Source: JBMDXB01 sp048594975 (GTDB taxonomy: Bacteria > Acidobacteriota > Vicinamibacteria > Vicinamibacterales > 2-12-FULL-66-21). Taken from it: a DNA stretch of 64,000 nucleotides. Position numbers and translations under genes: made by a program. Within the stretch, counting starts at the first letter, position 1, and each line of letters opens with the position of its first letter. The notes below the pieces were generated by a model. That model had not been told where the DNA came from. It did no database searches and saw nothing but the letters and a program-made list of their open reading frames with translations. This document shows positions 43,730 through 52,568 of this stretch, one piece after another. The DNA lies in contig JBMDXQ010000009.1 in NCBI GenBank assembly GCA_048594975.1, forward strand, positions 22,188-86,187, given 5' to 3'.

Positions 43730-46099
43730 TTACCTCAGTTGCGCATCGACTTCGTCGAAGTAGTCCTTCTTGACCAGTACTTCCCGCGCCTTCCCGCCCG
43801 CCGACGCCGAGACCAGCCCTTCGGCCTCCATCATGTCCACGAGCCGGGCGGCGCGGCTGAACCCGATCCGCAGCCGGCGCTGCAGGTACGAGATCGACGC
43901 CTGTCCGCTCGACACGACGATGCGCGCCGCCTCGTCGTAAAGGTCGTCCTTCTCGAACTCCACCTCCGACCCGCCCTGCTTGTCGTCCTCAGTGATCGAG
44001 GCGTCGTAGGTCGGCCGGCCCTGCTTGCGCAGGAAGCTGGCCAGCCGGGCGCTCTCCTGCTCGGACATGTACGGCCCGTGGAGGCGCACGAAGCGTGACG
44101 AGGCGTGCGGCAGGAAGAGCATGTCGCCGCGGCCGAGCAGCTGCTCGGCGCCGTTGGCATCGAGAATGGTGCGCGAGTCGATTTTCGAGGAGACGCGGAA
44201 CGAGATGCGCGCCGGCAGGTTTGCCTTGATCAGGCCCGTGATGACGTCGACCGACGGGCGCTGCGTCGCCAGGATCAGGTGGATGCCGACCGCCCGCGCC
44301 ATCTGCGCGAGCCGGCAGATCGATTCCTCGACCTCGTTGCCCGCCACCATCATCAGGTCGGCGAGCTCGTCGATCAGGATGACGATGAAGGGCAGCGCCC
44401 TGATCTCCTCGCCCTTGCTGTCGAGCACCGGGCCCTTGTTCTCCGCCTGCGCGATCCGCAGGTTGCGGTTGTACTGCTCGATGTTGCGCACGCCAACCGC
44501 CGCGAGCGTCTTGTAGCGTTCCTCCATCTCGCGCACCGCCCAGCGCAGCGCGTTCGACGCCAGCTTCGGATCGACGACCACCGGCGTGAGCAGGTGCGGG
44601 ATCTCCTCGTACATCCCGAGCTCGAGGCGCTTCGGGTCCACCATGATCAGCCGGACGTCGTCCGGCGACGCGCGGTAGAGGATGCTCGAGAGCATCGCGT
44701 TCACGCTGACCGACTTGCCCGTGCCGGTCGAGCCGGCGATGAGCAGGTGCGGCATCGACGCCAGGTCGGTGACGAACGGCTCGCCATGGATCGTCTTGCC
44801 CAGCGCCAGCGTGAGCTTCGACGCAGAGCGCGTGTAGACGTCCGACTCCAGCAGCTCGCGCATGGAGATCAGCTCGCGGTTCGGGTTGGGGATCTGGATC
44901 CCGACGGTGGACTTGCCGGGGATGCGGTCGATGAGCACCGACTCGGCCTGCATCGCCAGGCAGAGATCGTCGGCGAGGCTGGTGACTTTGCTGTACTTCA
45001 CACCGGCGTCCGGCTTGAACTCGTAGGTGGTCACGACCGGGCCGGGGTGGATCTGGACCACCGAGCCCTCGACGGCGAACTCGCGGCACTTCTCCTCGAG
45101 GTTGCGAGCGCCTTCCATGAGCTCGCGCTCGTCGATCTTGCGCTCGCTGCGCGGCGCGTCGAGCAGCGCCAGCGGGGGACAGACGAACGCACCCTTCTTG
45201 CGTTCAGCCGGCGCTTTCTCGGCGTCGGAGAGCGGGAGCGGCGCCGGTACCGGCGTGGGCGGTGGGCGTCTGATCGCCGGCGGCGGCGTGGGCCGCGCCG
45301 CCGCCCTCAGGGCGGCGGCGGCCGCTTCGACCATCGCCGCCGTGCGCGATGGCCGCGGTTTCTCCTCCGCAGCCGCGGCCGGCCTGGCAGCCGGCTTGGA
45401 AGCCGCCGGCGCGGCGTTCGACGCCGGCGTCACGGGGGGCAGCTTCGTCCTGTCCTTGTCGAAGTGCTTCTTGAGCACCTCCTGGCGCTGCCGATCCCGC
45501 CGGCGCTGCTCGCGCCAGCTGCGGAAGGCGCCGATCCCCGCTGCCACCTGGTCCGCGAGCATCTGCCCGATCGACGCGAAGAGCCGGCCGAACGAGAATT
45601 GCGTCGACAGGACGAGCGCGAGGAAGAGCAGCGTCAGGATCAGGACAATCGACCCGGTCCGGTTGAGGTACTCGGCAAGGCTCGCCGCCAGGAAGTCTCC
45701 GAGATAGCCGCCCGCGCGGAACTCCTTGCCGGACAGGTCCAGCGTGCCGAACGCCAGCGACAGGAACGCCGATACGCAGCCGAGGAGCAGCGCGGCACCG
45801 AACAGCTTGGTGTAGGCGGCATCCAGCGCGCGGCACCAGAAGTAATGCCAGCCGGTCACGACCAGGACCGCCGGAATGACGTACGCGCCATACCCGGCGA
45901 TCTGGTAAGAGAGCTCGGCGAGGAACGCCCCGATGCGTCCTGCAAAGTTATCGGGCGGAAGCTCCGAGCCGGTGTTGAAGAACCACACCGGGTCCGACGC
46001 GCTGTAGCTGGCGAGCGCGATCACCCACAGCAACGCGAGCGCGAACAGCCCGACGCCGATCACCTCGCTCACACGCCGCGAGAGGGCGGATCCGGCCAC
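43730..46099 (-). CDS. ftsK: DNA translocase FtsK/SpoIIIE
   Basis: The 789-residue septal translocase clears chromosome DNA during division. Four N-terminal membrane helices (residues 15-190) precede a Pro/Ala-rich linker (205-310), then the alpha/beta motor: HLLIAGSTGTGKSVSVNAML (Walker A near 455), VRLIMVDPKRLELGMYEEIP, LPFIVILIDELADLMMVAGN (Walker B) and LILATQRPSVDVITGLIKAN. The C-terminal gamma winged helix (SISYLQRRLRIGFSRAARLV, DMMEAEGLVSA) reads KOPS-type polarity sites. It has a short linker compared with E. coli FtsK, so SpoIIIE-like size. It lies between rnj and the amidase on the same strand. Confidence 0.95.
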   Translation of the reverse strand: MAGSALSRRVSEVIGVGLFALALLWVIALASYSASDPVWFFNTGSELPPDNFAGRIGAFLAELSYQIAGYGAYVIPAVLVVTGWHYFWCRALDAAYTKLFGAALLLGCVSAFLSLAFGTLDLSGKEFRAGGYLGDFLAASLAEYLNRTGSIVLILTLLFLALVLSTQFSFGRLFASIGQMLADQVAAGIGAFRSWREQRRRDRQRQEVLKKHFDKDRTKLPPVTPASNAAPAASKPAARPAAAAEEKPRPSRTAAMVEAAAAALRAAARPTPPPAIRRPPPTPVPAPLPLSDAEKAPAERKKGAFVCPPLALLDAPRSERKIDERELMEGARNLEEKCREFAVEGSVVQIHPGPVVTTYEFKPDAGVKYSKVTSLADDLCLAMQAESVLIDRIPGKSTVGIQIPNPNRELISMRELLESDVYTRSASKLTLALGKTIHGEPFVTDLASMPHLLIAGSTGTGKSVSVNAMLSSILYRASPDDVRLIMVDPKRLELGMYEEIPHLLTPVVVDPKLASNALRWAVREMEERYKTLAAVGVRNIEQYNRNLRIAQAENKGPVLDSKGEEIRALPFIVILIDELADLMMVAGNEVEESICRLAQMARAVGIHLILATQRPSVDVITGLIKANLPARISFRVSSKIDSRTILDANGAEQLLGRGDMLFLPHASSRFVRLHGPYMSEQESARLASFLRKQGRPTYDASITEDDKQGGSEVEFEKDDLYDEAARIVVSSGQASISYLQRRLRIGFSRAARLVDMMEAEGLVSASAGGKAREVLVKKDYFDEVDAQLR

Positions 46100-46100
46100 C

Positions 46101-47756
46101 TCAGATCTCCATGATCACCGGCAGCACCAGCGGCCGGAGCCCCGAACGCTTGCGGAAGAACCGCTGCAGCTCCACGCGAATCCTCTCCTTGATCAGGCCC
46201 GGGTCCGTGCGCTCCTCGACGCTCGCTGACTCGAGCGTCGAGGCGAGCAGCGGCGGGATCTCCTTGAGCAGCCCCTCGGTGCGCGCGTCCAGGACGAATC
46301 CCCGGGTAATCACGTCGGGCGTCTCCTCGAGCGTGCCCGACTGCCGGCCGATGGCCACGACCGGGACGACCAGCCCGTCGCCCGCGAGGTGCCGCCGATC
46401 CCGCAACACCTCGTCGCCCACCTCGCCGCTGCGCGTGCCGTCGATCAGGACACGCCCGGCGGGGACGCGGCCGGCCACCCGTCCGCCCTCCTGGTCGAAA
46501 CGGATGACGTCCCCGTTCTCCACGAGCAGTACCCGCGTCCCAGCGAGGACCCGGGACGCAATCCGGGCGTGACGGGCAAGCTGCCTGTACTCCCCGTGTA
46601 TCGGCACGAAGTAGCGCGGCCTGACCAGCGAGAGCATGAGCTTGAGCTCCTCCTCGCTGCCGTGGCCGGAAACATGGACGTGCTTCAGCCCCTCGTACAC
46701 CACCTCAGCCCCGCGCCGGGACACGTGGTTCATCACCCGCCCGATCGCCTTCTCGTTGCCGGGGATCTCCCTCGCCGAGAACACCACCACGTCGTCTGGG
46801 TCGAGGCGCACGTGCCGGTGGTCGTCGATGGCGATGCGCGCCAGCGCCGCCTGCGGCTCGCCCTGCGAGCCGGTGCAGACGACCACGACGTCCTGCGAGG
46901 GGAAGGTGCGGACGTCGCTCTCCCGGGCGGCCACGCCCAGAGGTACCCGCAGGTACCCGAGCCGCTGTGCGATCTCCGAATTCTCGACCACCCCGCGGCC
47001 GACAAAGGCAAGGTGGCGATCGAACTGCGCCGCGAGATCGACGACGATCTGCATCCGGTAGATGCTCGAGGCGAACGCGGCGACGACGATCTTGCCCCTG
47101 GCGCCGGTGAAGATCTCCTCGAACGCGTCGGTGACGTCGCGCTCCGAGCCGGCAAAGCCCTTGCGCTCGACGTTCGTGCTGTCGCCGCACATCGCCAGCA
47201 CGCCGCGCGAGCCGATCTCGGCGAGGCGGTGGAAGTCGACGTGTTCGCCATCGAGCGGCGTCTGGTCGATCTTGAAGTCGCCGGTGTGGACGACCACGCC
47301 GTGCGGCGTCTCGATGACCAGCGCCACGCAGTCGGGCATGCTGTGCGTGACGCGCAGGAACTCGATGGTGAAGCAGCCGACGTCCACGCGATCGCGCGGT
47401 TTCACGCGCACCAGCCGCGGGCCGGCCTGCACGTCGAGCTCCTCGAGCTTCGGCTCGACGAGCGCCAGCGTCAGCGCGGTCCCGTACACCGGCCCGTGCA
47501 CGTACGGAAGCACGTGCGCCACCGCGCCGATGTGATCCTCGTGGCCGTGCGTCAACACGAGCGCCGAGAGCCGGTACTGCGTCAGCTGGCGAAGGTCCGG
47601 GATGACCAGGTCCACGCCGAGCAGTTCGGGCTCGGGGAACATCACGCCGGCATCGACCAGGATGGCCGTCTCGCCGCAAGCGACGACCATCATGTTCATG
47701 CCGAACTCGCCCAGCCCACCGAGCGGGATCAACTCCAGCGGAGCGTCAACAACCAT
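46101..47756 (-). CDS. rnj: Ribonuclease J
   Basis: The 551-residue metallo-beta-lactamase/beta-CASP ribonuclease has endonuclease and 5'-3' exonuclease activity and drives mRNA decay in bacteria with or without RNase E. The zinc motif LTHGHEDHIGA, HTGDFKID, GDSTNVER, FASSIYRMQ (beta-CASP), GSQGEPQAALARI, SARE and HVHVSGHGSEEEL all match RNase J. The C-terminal domain is present. Start at ATG 47756 (MVVDAPLELIPLGGLGEFGM). ftsK begins one base after its stop. Confidence 0.95.
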   Translation of the reverse strand: MVVDAPLELIPLGGLGEFGMNMMVVACGETAILVDAGVMFPEPELLGVDLVIPDLRQLTQYRLSALVLTHGHEDHIGAVAHVLPYVHGPVYGTALTLALVEPKLEELDVQAGPRLVRVKPRDRVDVGCFTIEFLRVTHSMPDCVALVIETPHGVVVHTGDFKIDQTPLDGEHVDFHRLAEIGSRGVLAMCGDSTNVERKGFAGSERDVTDAFEEIFTGARGKIVVAAFASSIYRMQIVVDLAAQFDRHLAFVGRGVVENSEIAQRLGYLRVPLGVAARESDVRTFPSQDVVVVCTGSQGEPQAALARIAIDDHRHVRLDPDDVVVFSAREIPGNEKAIGRVMNHVSRRGAEVVYEGLKHVHVSGHGSEEELKLMLSLVRPRYFVPIHGEYRQLARHARIASRVLAGTRVLLVENGDVIRFDQEGGRVAGRVPAGRVLIDGTRSGEVGDEVLRDRRHLAGDGLVVPVVAIGRQSGTLEETPDVITRGFVLDARTEGLLKEIPPLLASTLESASVEERTDPGLIKERIRVELQRFFRKRSGLRPLVLPVIMEI

Positions 47757-47890
47757 GCCACGGCGTCATTTCGAGTCGGGACCCAGTTCGGACCACGGGC
47801 ACCGGGTGAGGACACGACAGCGGCCGGCAGATCGCCCGGGCGGGCGTGCCGGCACGTGTTGACGGCTGGGAACCGTGTTCCGCGTGTCCG

Positions 47891-47920
47891 CCTGTCCGGC
47901 CGCTGGGACGGCAGGACAGG
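47891..47920. repeat. Hairpin in the rsmA-rnj gap
   Basis: CCTGTCC plus GCCG (47891-47902) pairs with CGGC plus GGACAGG (47909-47920), 11 pairs with one mismatch and a 6-base loop. It lies in the 272-bp gap between rsmA and rnj, both on the minus strand. The rest of that gap shows no gene. Confidence 0.5.
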
Positions 47921-48028
47921 AACTCCTCGCGAGAGCGGCGGAGCCGCTGCCGCGTCAGGCGTCCGCCATCGCGAGGGCCCCGAAACAATCGGCAGGACCC
48001 ACGCGAAAGGCGTGAAAAACCGCGCAAA

Positions 48029-48853
48029 CTATAGCACAGCTCGTCCGCGCCGGACAGCGAAAACCTCGGCAAGCCGCGCCAGTTCTTCGAGTTGCAGGGT
48101 CTCCGGCCGGCGACCCGCGTCGACGCCCGCCTGGGCCAGCGTCTCACGCACGTCAAGACCCCGTGAGTCCGCGTACGGACGCAAGGCGTTCGACAGCGTC
48201 TTGCGGCGTTGCGTGAACATCGACCGCACCATCGCCTCGAACGCGCGCTCGTCCGTCAGGCGGACCCCGGGGGCGCGAAAGCGCAGCGACACCACGGCCG
48301 AGTGGACCCGCGGCGGCGGCCGGAACGCCCCGGGGGGAAGCGTGAGGACGCGCCGCACGTCGGCGTGGAGCTGCACGAGGATGGCGAGCACGCCGTAATC
48401 GCCGCCGCCGGGCACCGACGCGATGCGGTCGGCCACTTCGCGCTGGACCATGAGCGTCGCGTCCAGCAGCGCCGGGCCTGCACCCGCGCGCCCACCCGCC
48501 GCGCGATGAGCGTCGAGCAGTCCGAACAGGATGGGGGAGGAAACGTTGTACGGCAGGTTACCGGCGACGCGAAACGCTCCGGCACCGAGCGCGGTCAGAT
48601 CGAAGTCCAGGAAGTCCTTCTGGACGAGCGTGACGTTGTCCGGCAGCGTGGGCGCCAGCGACGCGATCATCGCGGAATCCACCTCGACCGCCGTGAGGTG
48701 TGCCACCCGCGGCGCGAGCCGTAGGGTCAGCGCGCCGCGCCCGGGACCGATCTCGAGGAAGCGATCGCCGGGTCGCGGATCGATCGCGGCAACGAGCTTG
48801 TCGGCCCATTGAGGCTCTAGGAAGTGCTGGCCGTACCTCTTCTTCGCGCGCAC
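48029..48853 (-). CDS. rsmA: 16S rRNA (adenine(1518)-N6/adenine(1519)-N6)-dimethyltransferase
   Basis: The 274-residue KsgA-family enzyme dimethylates two adjacent adenines in helix 45 of 16S rRNA late in 30S assembly. It starts AKKRYGQHFLEPQWADKLVA, the family signature, with the SAM site FLEIGPGRGALTLRL, the catalytic motif GNLPYNVSSPILF and the C-terminal PPPRVHSAVVSLRF and MFTQRRKTLSNAL. Normal length. Between it and the zincin gene upstream is a short GTTGG-word repeat stretch (about 48866-48898). Confidence 0.96.
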   Translation of the reverse strand: MRAKKRYGQHFLEPQWADKLVAAIDPRPGDRFLEIGPGRGALTLRLAPRVAHLTAVEVDSAMIASLAPTLPDNVTLVQKDFLDFDLTALGAGAFRVAGNLPYNVSSPILFGLLDAHRAAGGRAGAGPALLDATLMVQREVADRIASVPGGGDYGVLAILVQLHADVRRVLTLPPGAFRPPPRVHSAVVSLRFRAPGVRLTDERAFEAMVRSMFTQRRKTLSNALRPYADSRGLDVRETLAQAGVDAGRRPETLQLEELARLAEVFAVRRGRAVL

Positions 48854-48901
48854 GTCAAAGGCCGTTGGAGGTTGGTCGTTGGGCGTCGGTCGTTGACACC
48901 C

Positions 48902-49300
48902 TCACACGTCGTCGAGAGACTCCCCTCGCCAGTACTTCTCTTCGATCTCCTCGATCTCATCTTCGGACAGCCCGAAGTAGTGGCCGAACTCGTGGATGAC
49001 GGTTTCGGCCACGCAGTCCCGGATCTCCTCGTCGTCCTCACACGCTTCCTCGATCGGCTGCTGGTAGATCGAGATGCGGTCGGGAAGGTTGTTGCCGAAC
49101 GCCCACCCGCGTTCCGGCAGCGGTGTGCCCTGGTAGAGCCCGAAGAGCGTGTCGGGCGGCTCGATCTCCATCTCCTCCAGGACGTGCGCGGGCGGTTCGT
49201 CCTCGACGATGACCGCGACGTTCTTCATCTCGTTGCGGAACCTGCGGGGAATCTCGCGCAAAGCCTCCTCGACGAGCTTCTCGAAGCGTTGCCGCGTCAT
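48902..49300 (-). CDS. Zincin-like metallopeptidase family protein
   Basis: The 132-residue protein belongs to the bacterial minimal-zincin family often annotated as metallopeptidase (DUF1025): FEKLVEEALREIPRRFRNEM, ISIYQQPIEEAC, then VAETVIHEFGHYFGLSEDEI with the zinc motif HExxHxxG. The C-terminus is very acidic (EEIEEKYWRGE). Its substrate is not known. The ATG overlaps the nth stop by 4 bases, so the two genes are coupled; functional link to endonuclease III is unclear. Confidence 0.82.
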   Translation of the reverse strand: MTRQRFEKLVEEALREIPRRFRNEMKNVAVIVEDEPPAHVLEEMEIEPPDTLFGLYQGTPLPERGWAFGNNLPDRISIYQQPIEEACEDDEEIRDCVAETVIHEFGHYFGLSEDEIEEIEEKYWRGESLDDV

Positions 49301-50148
49301 TTCTTGGTTGGTCGTGGGGCCCCACCCCCACGATCTGTACCTCGCAGCTGCGCTGCTCGGCGCTTTTCGAACGGCCGTGCGCTATCCGGACGTTCGTGAG
49401 GGGCCCTACCCCCACGAGCTGTACCTCGCAGCTGCGCTGCTCGGCGCTTTTCCACCGACGATTCCGTCGCAGCCTTCGCGACGACGGTGCGGTAGTAGAG
49501 GCAGTCGTCGCGAACCGCGCATCGGTCGCAGAGCGGCCTGGGCCTGCAGATCTGGCGGCCATGCAGGATGAGCGTGTCGGACGTGAGCGTCCACTGCTCG
49601 GGGGGCATCGCGGCGCAAAGCTGCTGCTCGACGACCACCGGGTCTTCCGAACGCGCGATCCCGATGCGGTTGGCAACGCGCAGGACGTGGCGGTCGACCG
49701 GCAGGCCGGGGACGCCGAGCGCGTGGCCGAGCACGACGTTGGCGGTCTTGCGGCCGACGCCCGGCAGCTCGACCAGCATCTCCATCGTCATCGGCACCTC
49801 GCCGCCGTGGTCGCTCACGACCGCCCGCGCCATGCCGAGCAGCGCGCGCGACTTCGCGCGGAAGAAGCCGGTCGACCGGATCTGGGGCTCGAGATCGGTG
49901 GCGGTGGCCGCCGCCAGTGCGCGTGGGGTCGGGTAGCGCTTGAAGAGCGCCGGCGTAACCTGGTTCACGCGTTCGTCGGTACACTGCGCCGAGAGGATCG
50001 TCGCAACCAGCAGCTCGTAGGCGTTGGAGAAGTTCAGCGCGGTATCGGCGTGGGGCTGCTGCGCGAACAGCTTCGCCATGATCCGCCGCGTGTCGCCGGG
50101 CGGCTTCGCGGGCTTCGGCGGCGGCTTCGGCGCAGCGCGTTTCGCCAT
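49297..50148 (-). CDS. nth: Endonuclease III with repeat-derived C-terminal tail
   Basis: The 283-residue DNA glycosylase/AP lyase removes oxidised pyrimidines. The HhH-GPD core has LVATILSAQCTDERVNQVTP, LPGVGRKTANVVLGHALGVP (catalytic Lys134) and VDRHVLRVANR (catalytic Asp152). The 4Fe-4S ligands are Cys201, 207, 210 and 216, in the order x5-x2-x5; the first gap is one residue shorter than the usual x6. The family normally ends near here, but this protein runs 65 residues on, with EKRRAAQLRGT(A/D)RGG occurring twice (233 and 261). These come from a 56-58 bp repeat in the DNA. The N-terminus is Lys/Pro-rich. Confidence 0.93.
   Translation of the reverse strand: MAKRAAPKPPPKPAKPPGDTRRIMAKLFAQQPHADTALNFSNAYELLVATILSAQCTDERVNQVTPALFKRYPTPRALAAATATDLEPQIRSTGFFRAKSRALLGMARAVVSDHGGEVPMTMEMLVELPGVGRKTANVVLGHALGVPGLPVDRHVLRVANRIGIARSEDPVVVEQQLCAAMPPEQWTLTSDTLILHGRQICRPRPLCDRCAVRDDCLYYRTVVAKAATESSVEKRRAAQLRGTARGGRAPHERPDSARPFEKRRAAQLRGTDRGGGAPRPTKK
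49313..49452. repeat. Two direct repeats of 56-58 bp within the nth 3' end
   Basis: Copies at 49313-49368 and 49395-49452 share about 52 positions; the right-hand 36 bases, including CTCGCAGCTGCGCTGCTCGG, are identical. The left parts differ slightly (CGTGGGGCCCCACCCCCACG against CGTGAGGGGCCCTACCCCCA). Each copy contains the palindrome CGCAGCTGCG. Both are read through by nth in the same frame. Confidence 0.8.
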
Positions 50149-50247
50149 GCCGGGATCTTTTCACAGGAGACGGGAAGAAGGGGAGAGGCACGAAGCCGGG
50201 AAGAGGGGAGTCCCGCGGCTTCGTGCCGGAAGGGCGGGCGGGCCGCG

Positions 50248-51234
50248 CTACTCGCGCGATTCGCGCGGCGCGGTCGTGCTGCGGGACGCTGCCGTCAGCA
50301 GCGCGATGAGCGCCCGGTCACCCTTGAGGCGCGACGTGCCGATGACGACCGTCTCGCCGACCTTCATGGAGAACGTGCTGTCCAGGACTTGGCGCGTCGG
50401 GCTCGCGCGGGGCACGACGCGTGTGGGCTGCGCGCCGCGTTCGAGCTCGCCGAGCCTTCGCTTGACCTCCTCGAGCTGCCTCGCCAGCGCTACCCGGTCC
50501 GGTTCGCCCGCCTCGGCATGGCGCCTCTCCAGCTCCTCGCGCCTCCGCGCCAGTTCGGCCACCTCGCGTGAGCGATCGGCCCGCTGGGTGACCTCGACCA
50601 CCTCGGCGTACTTGGCCGCCGCTTCCGCGTGGATCGCCCCGGTCTCCCGCAGGGTGAAGGTCACGCCAAGGTTCGGCGAATCGGACCCCGGACGGACGCC
50701 GATGTAGAACACGTACTCTTCCTCTTCGGTGCCTCGCAGTCGCCCTGACACCGTCGACTGGCTGCCGGTTCCCGAGCAGCACAGGATCCAATGTGTATCG
50801 AGCAGGCGGTAGCTCTTGTAGGGCAGGAAATCGCGCATGTCCGCCAGTGCCTTCTTCGCGCCGGCCGGCAGGTTGTCCGGGGCGGACGCGCCCGCGAGGT
50901 CGCCGACGACGAGCGCGACGCTGAAGCCGCGAAGACCGAGCGCATCCCAGCTCATACGCGGGGCGGGCGGCGCCGTCTGCCCGGTGCCGGGCCGCGGCTG
51001 CGCCCGCCGGCTGCCCTTTGCCGCGGGCGCCGGCTGCGGTGGCTGCGCGCGCGGCGTCTCTCCAGGAGCCGCCTGCGCGGGCGGTACCGCCGGCGGCTGT
51101 TCGGCTGGTGCAGCCTGAGCCGGCGACGGCGGCGCGGGCGACGCCGGCTGCGGCACGGGCTGCGCGCCCGCCGTCGCGACCGCAATCCCAAGGCTCACTG
51201 CGGCGCCCGCCGCCACGCGTCTCCACGATCTCAT
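50248..51234 (-). CDS. Secreted Pro/Ala-rich protein, third gene of ECF module
   Basis: The 328-residue exported protein has a signal peptide (RRVAAGAAVSLGIAVATAGA), a Pro/Ala/Gln-rich linker (26-90), a folded domain (about 92-215: MSWDALGLRGFSVALVVGDL, YVFYIGVRPGSDSPNLGVTF) and a helical, probably coiled-coil stretch of Arg/Glu/Leu (218-275: REVAELARRREELERRHAEA). I recognise no family. It is the third gene after an ECF sigma gene and a small membrane gene, each overlapping by 4 bases, so it may be the sensed component or a main output of that module. Confidence 0.7.
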   Translation of the reverse strand: MRSWRRVAAGAAVSLGIAVATAGAQPVPQPASPAPPSPAQAAPAEQPPAVPPAQAAPGETPRAQPPQPAPAAKGSRRAQPRPGTGQTAPPAPRMSWDALGLRGFSVALVVGDLAGASAPDNLPAGAKKALADMRDFLPYKSYRLLDTHWILCCSGTGSQSTVSGRLRGTEEEEYVFYIGVRPGSDSPNLGVTFTLRETGAIHAEAAAKYAEVVEVTQRADRSREVAELARRREELERRHAEAGEPDRVALARQLEEVKRRLGELERGAQPTRVVPRASPTRQVLDSTFSMKVGETVVIGTSRLKGDRALIALLTAASRSTTAPRESRE

Positions 51235-51584
51235 GGCATGACCTCGCCTAGTTGGAATTCCGGATTGATCGTCCAGATGATCCGCGTGCCGCCGGGCGTG
51301 GCGAACTGCACTTGCCGCCGCTCGCCTGTACCGACAGGGGCGCCGGGGGCCACTGGCGTCTGCAGAGGCTCCCGGACCGACAGCTTCCGGCCGGTCAGCG
51401 CGCCGGCCGCGATCATCAGCACGACCAGCGCCGCCACCGGCACCGCACCGGGAAAAAATGCCGGCCGCCCCGGCTGGGCCTCCGCCAGCATCGCCCGCCG
51501 GATGGCGCGCGCGTCGATCATCGACACCGGCGGCTCGCGACGGACCGGATCCGCATCTTCGAGCACCGTGCGCAGGTTCCTCAT
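51231..51584 (-). CDS. Small single-pass membrane protein, putative anti-sigma partner
   Basis: The 117-residue protein has a cytoplasmic N-terminal segment (MRNLRTVLEDADPVRREPPV, IDARAIRRAMLAEA), one membrane helix (AVPVAALVVLMIAAGALTG) and a periplasmic beta-rich tail (RRQVQFATPGGTRIIWTINP). There are no zinc-finger Cys residues, so it is not a ZAS anti-sigma. Its position between ECF sigma and secreted protein genes, with ATGA overlaps on both sides, still suggests it holds the sigma at the membrane. The start at ATG 51584 is set by the overlap; the in-frame extension to 51638 is antisense shadow. Confidence 0.65.
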   Translation of the reverse strand: MRNLRTVLEDADPVRREPPVSMIDARAIRRAMLAEAQPGRPAFFPGAVPVAALVVLMIAAGALTGRKLSVREPLQTPVAPGAPVGTGERRQVQFATPGGTRIIWTINPEFQLGEVMP

Positions 51585-52123
51585 GATTCCACCCCAAGAA
51601 CTCTCGCGAGCTCGCGCCGGCCGCGCGAGAGATGCCACCGTACGGTCACCGGCGCGACCCCGAGCATTGCCGCGATGGCCGGAATGCTCGTCCCCTCGAG
51701 CTCGTAGAGCACGATGGCGGCGCGACGGCGCGGCGGCAGCAGGTCGAGCGCCCGCCAGACCGTCGCGCGTGCCAGGACGGCCGACTCGGGGTTGTCGCCG
51801 GACACGTCAGGCGGCACCTCGTAGGCGTGCGCGCGCCTCCGTACCGCCGCCTTGCGCCACCGGTCACGGCAGATGTTGATCAGCACCCGCACCAGCCATG
51901 CCTCCTCGCGCGAAGCGCCCTCCGGGATCGAGCCTGGCGACCGCGCCGCGCGGAGAAACGTCTCCTGGACGAGGTCCCGGGCGTCCTCCGAGCCGCGCGC
52001 CATTCGGCGCGCCAGCCGGTAGAGCCGCTGGTGGTGGGCGTCGAACAGGTTCCCAAGCCGGCCGGTCACGTCATCCACGGGCCGCTCGGCCGCCCCGGCC
52101 ATCGCGATGGCCTGTCCGGTCAT
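51581..52123 (-). CDS. ECF RNA polymerase sigma factor
   Basis: The 180-residue group 4 sigma factor has region 2 (LFDAHHQRLYRLARRMARGS and EDARDLVQETFLRAAR) and region 4 (LDLLPPRRRAAIVLYELEGT then SIPAIAAMLGVAPVTVRWHL). It leads a three-gene module with a membrane protein and a secreted protein. Two starts are possible: ATG 52123, preceded by pyrimidine-rich DNA with no ribosome site, or ATG 52102, which has GGACAGG 8 bases upstream; the latter seven-residue-shorter form may be the real one. Confidence 0.88.
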   Translation of the reverse strand: MTGQAIAMAGAAERPVDDVTGRLGNLFDAHHQRLYRLARRMARGSEDARDLVQETFLRAARSPGSIPEGASREEAWLVRVLINICRDRWRKAAVRRRAHAYEVPPDVSGDNPESAVLARATVWRALDLLPPRRRAAIVLYELEGTSIPAIAAMLGVAPVTVRWHLSRGRRELARVLGVES

Positions 52124-52149
52124 ACAGAAGGAAAGACGGGGGAAAGTGG

Positions 52150-52262
52150 AGTTGTGTTGGGGAAAGTCAGTAGTCAGAAGTTGGAAGTCAGAACTCGGAG
52201 TGCGGTCCTGAGGGCCCGTCAGTCGTGTTCCGACCTCTTGCTTCTTACTTCTAACCTCCTTC
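52150..52262. repeat. Degenerate AAGTCAG/TTACTTC word tract
   Basis: The gap upstream of the ECF gene holds imperfect repeats of GTCAGAAGTTGGAAGTCAG type and then the complementary words CTTGCTTCTTACTTCTAAC. It has no coding frame and is similar in kind to the tract at 20020-20190. Confidence 0.5.
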
Positions 52263-52568
52263 TCAGTGCACCTTGTCCCAGCTCGTCCCGGTGGATTCGG
52301 AGTACACGCGCATGTGCTCCTGCAGCGCGGCAATCAGGTTCGGGACGACCTGGAGTGGCACGACCACTTTCGCCCGGACCGGGGCGCGCACGATGTGTTC
52401 GGCCTCCGCTGCCTGGATGTCCTTCTCCGACAGCGGCAACACTTCGCAGAAGGCGAGCGTGAAGTCGAAAGGCGTATGGGAGATCGCGCAGAAGTTCGCG
52501 TAGGTGCGGGGCAAATCGGCTGAATCGTCCGGGATGATCGTGAAGTTGATCTGCTTACGCTCGTTCAT
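52263..52568 (-). CDS. DUF3467 family protein
   Basis: The 101-residue protein matches the small DUF3467 family: ERKQINFTIIPDDSADLPRT, YANFCAISHTPFDFTLAFCE, then VRAKVVVPLQVVPNLIAALQ. These proteins are widespread in bacteria and archaea, are predicted to fold as a small beta-alpha domain, and have no established function. Start at ATG 52568 (MNERKQ); the upstream in-frame extension is unsupported. It is a single gene between the ECF module and lexA. Confidence 0.82.
   Translation of the reverse strand: MNERKQINFTIIPDDSADLPRTYANFCAISHTPFDFTLAFCEVLPLSEKDIQAAEAEHIVRAPVRAKVVVPLQVVPNLIAALQEHMRVYSESTGTSWDKVH

Noticed and set aside
49313..49452. CRISPR-like repeat-spacer unit
   Set aside because: Only two repeats, 56-58 bp long, both inside an open coding frame, with no cas genes in the window.
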